Assembly: GCA_022818135.1 (NCBI GenBank)
Contig: JAFMSR010000008.1
Location: 34,548,257-34,612,256 of the forward strand
Direction of reading: 5' to 3'
Origin: Saxidomus purpurata
Taxonomy: Eukaryota > Mollusca > Bivalvia > Venerida > Veneridae
DNA: 64,000 bases
The number at the start of each line of letters is the position of its first letter. Position 1 is the first letter of the stretch. Under the pieces are notes generated by a model. That model searched no databases. It was not told the DNA's origin and was given only the letters and a program-made list of their open reading frames with translations. Positions 12,401-24,400 of this stretch are shown here, piece after piece. A program made the position numbers and the translations under genes.

Positions 12401-15400
12401 GACAATGCATGAATTTGTATAAAATCAGATAACATTAAATGTGTACCTTGAAGCTGAGGAAACTATACTTTTATTTTCTGTCAACGAAAGCTTTTCATTA
12501 ACTTGTATTTATTGAATACAGTACAAAGCGAGAGCAGCTTGATCGTGACAATGTAATTAACATATTGTAATGGTTTACATTTCTGTGCATATATAGAACT
12601 AACGTCTTCTACAATAGACAAGTAATTACAAAAGTGTACGAAATGCACATAAGAGAAGAGTCACTTGAATTATCAATTTATTCTATTTTAAACATAAATT
12701 CAGATATATCATTCTCCCATTTCAATTATACAATAGAAACAAGCCTGAAAGGAACAATGTCTGTCAAAAAATAGTTGCCACATTCAGTGCACTGATCTGA
12801 TTAATCAACTCAATAGATTTTTCATTTGTGAACAAATGCATTTTCAGGAAGCAGCGTTTCGTTCAGTTCGCTCTATAGGCTAAGTTTAAAATATATATAT
12901 ATACGTTGTATATAAGAACAAAACAAGAAAAAAAAATTAAATTCTAATTTAATTTTATTTTTATATTTGTCCATTATAATTGTATCATTTTATTAATAAA
13001 ATGAAATGTTATCGATAAAAGGATTTGAGAATTAAAGATGTTTAAATACTTTTAATTTTTTATTTAGTTAAAACTAATTTATCTACTTTCGATTGCGAAA
13101 CAAGTTCTTACAACTTATATCAATTGCTCTTGAGACTGACCACAGATGGAACCAACCTTGAAGATAGAGAGAGGCAATGTGACATTATCTGTATCTTGCC
13201 TTAGGACACTTAGTTACCACTACTTAGGCACTGATGGGGATCAAATTTGGGACCCTCCGATCCTGAGACGAACGCGCTACCACTGCTCTATCTGTAATTT
13301 TTTTGTTTGTAATTAATAACTTTCCAAATATTACTTTTCCTATTTTGTATGGTATATTATGGTTTTAGTTGGAACCGGTTTCCCATATGCCAACGCCCCA
13401 GAAATTTAGTTAGGTTTGGGGATAGTGCAAGAAACAGAAAGGTCCAACAGAGGAAACCCCTGTAATAGGTTTTCAACCCATACATGGGACCACGGTTTTT
13501 AAGTCTCATCCGAAAGACTGCTAGCAATTTTAGTTTAGCGCAATGGGAATCAACCGTCCAAATTACAAGTCTCGTGCTCTACCTATTGAGCTATCCGGGC
13601 TGACTTCCGGGAGAGTCAATTTAAGAAAAAAAACTGCATGCAGGAGTTGCTTCCCTTCCACTGCCGAAATCTCTACCAAGAACAACAATAAAAAAGGAAC
13701 TATTATTTTATTAGACCATTTTTTTATTTCTAAAGCACCAACTTCAAATACTAATGCGGCATTATCATTAGTTTAACACATTTAAATGCAAAGCAACCGA
13801 AAATTGCTTTTATAAAACTATCAACAAAAAGGTAAGATGCGCATAATGTTATTTTAATGATTTCACACGAACTATTGATCAACTTCCACAGTATGATCAG
13901 TCCCCTTTTTATAATTACACAATTAAAAAAACACCCTTTCCCCGTAATTTTGAAGCAATGTATCTTTTTTTCAAACATATAGTTCTACTGTAATAATTTC
14001 AAGTTGATAATTTGTAAGTTAAACAAACATAAACCAGCTATTTATTATTCACCATTACATTACCTTTTGGTTTTAATCGCCAAATAAATCAGTGTCATGC
14101 CTAACAAATATTAAGCATCTGTGTTAAAGGGCGAGCCAACCGAGAGAGAAAAATTGAGACTTGTTTAAATTAAACGAAGTGAAAACTTCTGCAACATGAT
14201 ACATATTTATTTATTGCCTTAAAACTCAGTAATTTATTTCTTCTTTATTGGCGATTTATTGTTCATTTAGAATGATCGATAAGGTTTTAAAGTATTTAAC
14301 ATGATTTATCGCTAGTTTAGGAACAAAAAGTGGCTAGTATGAAACTCGGACTGAAGTCCCTACAACTTGGCTATTACACCACGGACAATCGTAGGGGATT
14401 TCCTTAAAATATACAGTTCTGGCTATCGTCCAGGGGAACCGGGGATCAACTTGATCGGGTGGTCTATATAGCTGAACTTTACTGAATATTTGCGTGAAAG
14501 TTACTCATAATTCAAATTCAAAAACAGTTAAATATTTTGTTGTTGTTGTTGTTTATGTTAAATGATCGAGTCATAGGTCGTGCGACGAGCTAATTTAGAG
14601 TTTATCATTTTTTTTATATTGTAATTTGTAAACTTGTTATGCACTTTAAAAATGACGAAAATATAAGTATATCTGTCTAACATTCTGTTCTCTTTCCCAG
14701 CCTTTACTTACGGAGCCTGCACATTTCCTGCTGATTTACAGGGAAACTGGATCAGCTCAGATAAGGGAACTCTCAACTTCACCTCGGACACAATCTGGAA
14801 CTATCCCTTACCTGTTACTCTCGCTGTTACGGAAACGGATTTTGTGTGTGAAGAGCAAAGTGGCAATAAGTATATGCTAAAGTAAGTCAGATATTTATTA
14901 AAATGATACAAGCGGTACTGTATATATTTGAAGTTTAAAGTAAAAAATTACTCTGTTACGCTGCCAGTCTGCCAAGTTCACGAAAATAAAATTGCAGTGA
15001 TGCAAATTGATCGCATATTTTTTTCTATAGTAGATTTGGGATTCCCCTGTGGTTTGGGGTTAGTGCGTGTAGGTGCCAGAATTGCAGCCGCTGTGGGTGA
15101 CTTCGGGAGTGTATCGTGAAAGGCGTCTAATTGGGCTTGGTGAACTGTGTTCCCTGCAGACATGGTAAAGTCCCACTGAAACCACCAAGGCGGGGCAGAA
15201 GTTAGGGGATAAATATAGTTTAGTGAGCACAGTAGTTATTTCACTGTGGCTGCACCCCTCGTGATAAACATTGTTTCAGCAGTGAAATTATAACGTGATC
15301 ATACAACATATCCTCTATGTATTACATTTTTTGGTACAAAGATTTTAATGCTCGCTATATGACCTTGAAAGTCGATGCACCATAAAACTTAAAAATTCAT

Positions 15401-18400
15401 TTATTCAGGACAAGGGAATTATTTTTTCTTTTCATGTAAAGTATGATAAAGAAATAAAAACGCATGTTCTCTTTTCCAGGTCACAAAGTACATTTGCCTT
15501 ATTTAATTACGATTTCTACGCCTACCTGTGCATTGAGCTTCATCCAATATCGAGCTACAAGTATTGGTACCAGGTGGCAAATGGTATGAATGTTTTAGTA
15601 CAAACAGAAAGATAGCATATTACCAAACATATTCCAGTCATCTGCGTCTAGGTTACTGAAGTCTCAAGACGTCTATATATAGAAGTAGCAGTATATTAAA
15701 CATTGAATATGTTGGGGGAACCACTGACTTAATCGTTTCGCATGCAGCATACTAGTACTTTTGTATCGCAAACCATTTTACTATTTATTCCAAAGAGATA
15801 TCTCTCTGATTTCAAAAAGATATATCATGCTGAGAGATATATTTCTATCACAGAAAGATATCTCCTGAACTTAACAGATGTCTCTTCTACTTACAGACAG
15901 CTGTTTAACATCATTTGAGAGATATCTTTCTATTTTCTCAAAGTGTAAGAGATACCTCTCTATTTTAAACAGATATCTCTTTTTCGGAGATATCTTTTGC
16001 TGTAGGCGAGATATCTATGTACGTAAGAGAGATATTCTCATTACAAAGAGAGATTTTTCTTAAGTATTGAGATATATCGTTTAAAACATGAATGATATCT
16101 CTATTAAAATCAAAGTGCTGTTGGCACTGAAGACCAGTGTGGAATTGATGCCTATTTTGAATATTGTATATCAATGTTACTTTATTTTGTCACAGCCATA
16201 TCGACAATGTACGTAAATATACAAAATTTTAACAAAAGAAATTCAGTTTAGGGGAATGCATGTGTCTTCATAAATGAGAAGTTTTTCAGTGAAATTACGT
16301 CATAAATTTGAAAAATAAAACTAAAAAAACGTTCGTTACCGTAAATTCCGCAAGTTTTCCGAGATATGCTTGTGGTTAAAATTCGTAACCATGTAAGTCA
16401 ACATGAAGATTACTTATTTTCATAATACATTGTTAACAGACTAGTGCATAAAATTTGAGGACATTTACCGTTTAATTAAACAGATATATCGTATTTAGTT
16501 GCCAAACCTGCTAGAAAATTGCAATATTTAAAAGTATTTCTAAAAAGATTACTATGTAAAAATGGTTCCCATGTTCTAATGTTAACGAAAAGACCGCTTG
16601 CAACTAAAAACATGTATTAAACGACTACGAGTTTAAAAGGGGTACAACTAAAAATCAAAAGTATGCTAAAAATAGGGTCATAAAAGTTACAAATTTTGTC
16701 CTGAGACATGTCACAGCGCAGTAAAAATTGTAGAAAAGAGTCGGAGTAGGGATCGCTACGCTATGGAACTTTTATTAGTATTATATGAACTTCAATAAAG
16801 AAAAAGGAAAAGTTTTACCGTCCACTTTTTGAGATATTGAACTTTTAAAAATGACCATGGTCAACTTTTATATTTTCAAGTAATTGTACAGCATGATAAA
16901 ATTAAGGAATATTAAGACACAATTCTCATATCTGGCAAAATGAGATAACTTTTCATGAATTTCAATAAAATTACTTTAAAAAATGGTTCCCATGTATATG
17001 AACAACAACCTCTTGAAATATTACTTTGCCGCGGTATTTTGAAAGGGGGAGACAATATAAGAATCAAAAGTCGAATGCATGAAACAGGAAGTACCTTCCC
17101 TTAACAGCCCAGTAATCTGTAAAACAGGAGCAAAACCTGTGTAATTACCCATGAGGTATGAACTATTCTAGAAATTGGAATTGTGTTAGTTTTGTTTTGT
17201 CCAATTTTTTAATTTGTTAAAGTATGCAACATTCAAAAATCAAGCTGATCTAGTCATTAGTTTAACACAACTTTACCATAGCGTAGTTTTTCAGTTGTTA
17301 TCAGAACATTTTGCATTTAAATTGTCTACAGTTTTGAAATGTGCAGCAATGTACTGACTAGGCACATAATTTACTTTCACCGTTTAATTAAAAAAGGTAT
17401 ATCTTTTTTGTTGCAATCATTTCCTGATGCTGTCTGTAGATATCTTTGGGTAATATTAAGTGATATCTCTGCTACATTTTGAAATAGCACTATATGGAAT
17501 CAGCGAGATATCTACTTTCCCATAGGCAGTTTTATAGTATCAGAGATAGCCTTTACAGTTCGAACATATGTCACCTTTTGAAAGAAAGTTTTTGAGGCAC
17601 GAGAGACATCTCTGCACGTTAGGGAGATATCTCTATTATATTGAGATATATCTCTTTAGTATTAGGAGATATCTTTTAAAATATGATATATATCTCTATT
17701 AAAAGAACGATATCTCCTTATTTACAGAGGTATCTCTGAATTAAAGAGATATCACCCCTATTTTAGGAGATATCTCTATGAAATCAGAGAGATGTCTTTT
17801 TGGCTTAAATAGTAAATTGGCTTGCCATCAATTAACATTTTCATTCTTTTGATGTATAGAAGTTTATACAGGCCTAATAATTTAAATACTTAGTTAACAA
17901 GGTTACTTTCTTTCACACAGTGCAAAATAAAATACATTTTTGTATTTTTACAATATATTCTTTTTCCGAAATCGACATACTAGATGTTGTCATGTGTGAT
18001 TGTAGATATAGAACCGTCTACAGGACAGAGGATACATGCCGTGCTTGCTTTAGCGCCCGCTGCCAACATTTCTACTGCTTGCACCAGAGCAGAGCCCTAT
18101 GAAACCGCTACTTTTAACACTTTGGTCAAGGAAGGTAAGTCATCTCTCTACACTCTACTAATTTGATCATTTCTTTTCAAATGTTCAGTCTGAACCCGGA
18201 AGCCTTCGCTTATATGGCGAATGCCCTACCTACTGATCTAATCGGCCGCTTACACATTTTTTCTCCAGTTGTGAACAAGTCCGTATCACGGCATACACCC
18301 CTGCGAAACTGAAAAACTCGTCATCGAATTTTCAGGATTACAGCTCTAAGAGTAATAAAATTAACAATGCAAGCGTCAATAGACAGACGAAACAATTCTG

Positions 18401-21400
18401 ACACGGTCCCCGTACATGTCACAGGGTGAGAAAAATGTGCAGCCTGGCCAAGACTCGAACGTGGGACCCTTTGCTTACAGGGTGATTTCTCTACTGACTG
18501 AGCTACCCGGCCGCTTACACTTTTTCTTCCAAATTGTTGACAAGTCCGTACCATGATATAGGGGCAACTTATTATTTGCGTTATTATATATATATTATAT
18601 ATATCTACAAAGGTGAATAAAGATTACGTTGCTTTCATAGAACAAGATGAGTAGTTTAATTGTTTATGATTACATAATTTATCTTACCTTATTTTAAGGT
18701 GCGTTGGAAGACGGACTTGTTGAAGCAACATGTCCTTTGGACTTGTTTCACACATTTTCAAACGGAAGTTTGACGTCAGTAGATAGTGCCACGTCATGTG
18801 TCAATACAACGCTGGACGTATGTACTGATAGAACACAAATGCGTGTCACATACGACCCGTCTTGCGACGCTTCGCTGAAATTTGCAAGTTTGTATTAATT
18901 ATTACATGTACAATGAATAGATTTTATGAAAAAATCCTTCTCACCATTCAAGTTTTAACTTTTCATTTTGTATTTACTTGTTTTTCATTACGTCCGTTAT
19001 ACCGAAAATATTGCTAAACGTATCTAGCAATTTTGTTTTTCCACGTGTGTAACGATAGAAAAGTGCTTTTTCAGCTTTGGTTTATCTTTTACATTCATAT
19101 AAGAAGTCAGCTGATAGAATATCATCCTAAGTTTCCCGCATTTTAACTTTTGATTATCAGTATAGATTTGATTATCAGTATAGATTTGATTGCCAGTGTG
19201 GAAAGAGAAAGTTCTATTTTGTACCATTCCAGTTCAAAATTAATGTGGAATACGCCCTATTACATCCACATGCCATTCAATATAGCTCGATGAAATTCAA
19301 GTTACTCAAACTATATATCGGTTTAATGAAGAAATACGGTCTGGGCGTTTCATTAAAAAGTACGGTATATTTATCAAAATTTATAATCATTATTCTATCT
19401 TTTTACCAGGTGAAGGCGTGAATGTCTGTTTGTTGGACCAAACGAACGACACAAGCGGCGTGACATATCTTCATGTGTGGAACAACGACACAACATTAGC
19501 CACTAACGTCATGCGGATCAACTGTTATGTAAGTAAACTCGCCTCAGTGGCCGAGCGGTTAGAGTCGCTTACTTGATATCACTACCTGTAACCTCTTATA
19601 GATTGAGGGTCATGGGTTCAGCCCTGCTACCGACCATGTGTGTTTACTAGCTTTATGTGAGAAAGTTGGCAATGTCTTACGGAGGATAGGAATCTAGTAA
19701 TGCTTCTTCCAAGGAATGATGGTTAGGTAAACTGCCCGTCTATTAAAAGACCAAAATACTGTTGGTACGGACGTTAATTCCTACAACAACAACAACAACA
19801 ACAACAAACATGCTATATTAGGCATTTATGTACTATACTGATCAACTACATGTATATGTAATTGTCGATGCACAGCAATTTTTCACATTCTCTTTGGAGC
19901 TCGAAATGTATTTCCCTTTTTGTCGGTGAGTCATAGTGTTTATATTTGATTTATTACAGGCATTTGAGAAATCAGGGGATATAATGACGGCCACACTCTA
20001 CCCAGGAGCATGCCAGCCAGGTCAAACATCATCTGCAGTCTCTGACCCGGGTATTGAAGTCCAATACCATACAATTACTGGTAAGCACACTAGCATGTGT
20101 ACATTTATTTGTGTATGTATTAGTAAACAATTAATGGTCAAAACAAAGTTTTCATTGCTGTGAAATCTGTTCTGGTGGAAAGCTCTTAGGCAGATGCGTT
20201 GGGTTTTCATGATACTTTGTCTGTCACCAGTCTATCTTGGGACTGTATAAACAAGTGTTGGATAGTGGCTTCCGGTTTATAGTTGTTTTTTCAAAGCAAA
20301 ATCTGGTTTTACACATGACGAAGATAAAATCTATACATTGTACTTGATTGGAAGTCAGTCTTGTCTTACATGTACATCTAGAGTGAAGGTTACATGATCA
20401 ACGTCAAACTGTTACACTTAGTTTTTAACTCACCAAAGCACAAAACGTGGCTTTCTGTCAGTCACCAACAACTGGCTTATTAGCACTCTCAAGTCCAAAA
20501 TCTTAAGTAAACTTGATGAGAATGTTTGCCTTATTCCCATGATAAAATATGTGACAAACTTGGGAAAGGAAATTCTTCTTATAATCAAGTTTGAATAAAG
20601 TAAATATCTTAAACAGTTTTTAAGAAATGACCATTTGTAAACCCCTATCCCCATTTTGGCATATGGCAAAATTTGACAAACAAAGGTCAAACTATTTTTT
20701 CTCAAAAATGTTCAATGTTTTTGCATTAAAATATTCCTATTGTGCCTAAGTTTACTACTGCATAATTGTTTCTTCCGGGTAATTAATAATTTTTGACGTG
20801 CACCTGTTTGCCCGAACCTATATAAATCTTCCATTTCAATGTAACCTGTCTGAACCGACATCGACCGAGACTACATGTAAGTGTCGGTTCAGACAAGTTG
20901 TCGGATAAAGCGAGTTATCTATGCTGACTCATAGTTGTCTTTCTTCTTTGTGGGTATAGACACATTGATTATTCATTTTCAACCTCTTACGCAAACGTTT
21001 AGAAGTTTTGATATCTGTCGATCGACTTCAGCCAATTTTTAACGATATTTTGTAATGGGACCTGTTTGGATTGTAACGATATTTTGTAATCGGTCAAAAT
21101 GTGATTTGACCTCTTTACCCACTTTGCCCTCGGCCATCCATGAAGCTTTGTTCTATTCCGCCTTTTGATGACAGTGCTGTTAGGTATGTGTTTGTGACAA
21201 AGTGATTGTGTTTGTGACAAAGTGATTGTATTTGTGACAAAGTGATTGTGTTTGTGACAAAGTGATATAGGATGATAAAACGTATATGTCACGTTTGCAC
21301 CGTGTGGTATTTGCGACGTATGAGCACGTGCAATCTAGACAGATGTCTGTACATAGCTGTATGTCCGGAGTTTGGCAATGAATTTTAACCCTGTCTGGAC

Positions 21401-24400
21401 TGAGGAAAATAGAAAGTAGAATAAGGTATTACACAACCTAAAATATGGGTGTCAAACTGCACTGGCTACGATACGATAGATATATTCTTCTATCGCACAA
21501 TGGCCTCAGCCGACGTAAATAATTATCTACTCTTTGTCACGCTATATGTTCATTTATATTTCCTTGTCAATTTCAGATACCTGTCGTAAGTACCAAGTTA
21601 TTTTGTTTCTGATGGCAAGAATCAATTACTAAAAGCAAATATGAAGAGAGATAATATTTGCTCGACTTGAAGGATTGGTATTGCAAAAAAATGTTTTAGC
21701 GTTCACGTCTGGTTTTTAATGAAAAAATAAAACAGAAAACAAGCAACACATTAACGTAGAATTTTTTCATTGTTCTCGTGATAAAATAACAAGTGTGAAC
21801 CTAGGTCGATCGCCGACCATCGGCCATTGACATTCAGATTTAAATAGTATACATGTATCACGAATGTTCAGCTATTATGTTCAGCTCGACGTTTTGCTCA
21901 GCTGAAAGTTCGACTTGTATAGTGATAAATGAATGTTTATCTGTAATGTCTAACTCGATACTACCTGCAGATCGATATTCAGATTTACAAAGACATAAAT
22001 GAATGTTCAGCTGCAACGTCAAGCCGAACAGAAACGTAGAAATCTTTAAAGCGCGACATTCGTTCATAAAGCGGGACAATCTGTATGTCGAGCCTTTGAG
22101 CAATTGTCTCTAGCTCGACACTCGGTGTACAAATAAGACAGTGTCAATGTTGAGGTATAATGTTCAGATGAACATTCATTCTAGCTCGACACTTGTTGTC
22201 GACCTGTAATGTTCAGATGAACATTCATTCTAGCTCGACACTCGTTGTCGAGCTGTAATGTTCAGATGAACATTCATTCAAGCTCGGCACTCGTTGTCGA
22301 GCTGTAATTTTCAGATGAACATTTATTCTAGCTCGGCACTCGTTGTACAAGTAAGACAGTGAAATGTTGAGCTGTAATGTTCAGATGAACATTCATTCTA
22401 GCTCGGCACTCGTTGTCGAGCTGTAATTTTCAGATGAACATTCATTCAAGCTCGGCACTCGTTGTCGAGCTGATATTTTCAGATGAACATTCATTCAAGC
22501 TCGGCACTCGATGTCGAGCTGTAATTTTCAGATGAACATTTATTCTAGCTCGACACTCGGTGTACTAATAAGACAGTGTCAATGTTGAACTGTAATGTTC
22601 AGATGAACATTCATTCTAGCTCGACACTCGTTGTCGAGCTGAAATGTTCAGATGAACATTCATTCTAGCTCGGCACTCGTTGTCGAGCTGTAATTTCTAG
22701 ATGCACATTCATTCTAGCTCGACACTCGTTGTACAAGTAAGACAGTGTCAATGTTGAGCTGTAATGTTCAGATGAACATTCAGTCTAGCTCGACACTCGT
22801 TGTCGAGCTGTAATGTACAGATGAACATTCATTCTAGCTCGGCACTCGTTGTACAAGTAAGACAGTGTCAATGTTGAGCTGTAATGTACAGATGAACATT
22901 CATTCTAGCTCGGCACTCGTTGTCGAGTTGTAATTTTTAGATGCACATTCATTCTAGCTCGTCACTCGTTGTACAAGTAAGACAGTGTCAATGTTGAGCT
23001 GTAATGTTCCGATGAACATTCATTCTAGCTCGGCACTCGTTGTCGAGCTGTAATTTTCAGATGAACATTCAGTCAAGCTCAGCACTCGTTGTCGAGCTGT
23101 AATTTTCAGATGAACATTCATTCAAGCTCGGCACTCGATGTCGAGCTGTAATTTTCAGATGAACATTTATTCTAGCTCGACACTCGGTGTACTAATAAGA
23201 CAGTGTCAATGTTGAACTGTAATGTTCAGATGAACATCCATTCTAGCTCGACACTCGTTGTCGAGCTGTAATGTACAGATGAACATTCATTCTAGCTCGG
23301 CACTCGTTGTACAAGTAAGACAGTGTCAATGTTGAGCTGTAATGTACAGATGAACATTCATTCTAGCTCGGCACTCGTTGTCGAGCTGTAATTTTTAGAT
23401 GCACATTCATTCTAGCTCGGCACTCGTTGTACAAGTAAGACAGTGTCAATGTTGAGCTGTAATGTTCAGATGCACATTCATTCTAGCTCGGCACTCGTTG
23501 TACAAGTAAGACAGTGTCAATGTTGAGCTGTAATGTTCAGATGAACATTCAGTCTAGCTCGACACTCGTTGTCGAGCTGTAATGTACAGATGAACATTCA
23601 TTCTAGCTCGGATTTCGTTGTACAAATAAGACATTGTCAATGTTGAGCTGAAATGTTCAGATGCACATTCATTCTAGCTCGGCACTCGTCGTACAAGTAA
23701 GACAGTGTCAATGTTGAGCTGTAATGTTCAGATGAACATTCATTATAGCTCGACATTCGTTGTACAAATAAGACATTGTCAATGTTGAGCTGAAATGTTC
23801 AGATGAACATTCATTCTAGCTTGGCACTATTTGTACAAGTAAACAGTGTCAATGTTGAGCTGTCATGTTCAGATGAACATTCGTTCTAGCTCGGCACTAT
23901 TTGTACAAGTAAACAGTGTCAATGTTGAGCTGTAATGTTCAGATGAACATTCATTCTAGCTCGCCCTACTTGTACTAGTAAGATAGTGTCAATGTTGAGC
24001 TGTCATGTTCAGATGAACATTGACACTATCTTACTAGTACTCGTTGTACAAGTAAGACAGTGTCAATGTTGAGCTGTAATGTACAGATGAACATTCATTC
24101 TAGCTCGGCACTCGTTGTCGAGCTGTAATTTAGAGCACATTCATTCTAGCTCGCACTCGTTGTACAAGTAAGACAGTGTCAATGTTGAGCGTAATGTTCC
24201 GATAACATCATTCTAGCTCGGCACTCGTTGTCGAGCTGTAATTTTCAGATAACATTCAGTCAAGCTCAGCACCGTGTCGAGCGTAATTTTCAGATGAACA
24301 TTCATTCAAGCTCGGCACTCGATGTCGAGCTGTAATTTTCAGATGAACATTATTCTAGCTCGACACTCGGTGTACAATAAGACAGTGTCAATGTTGAACG

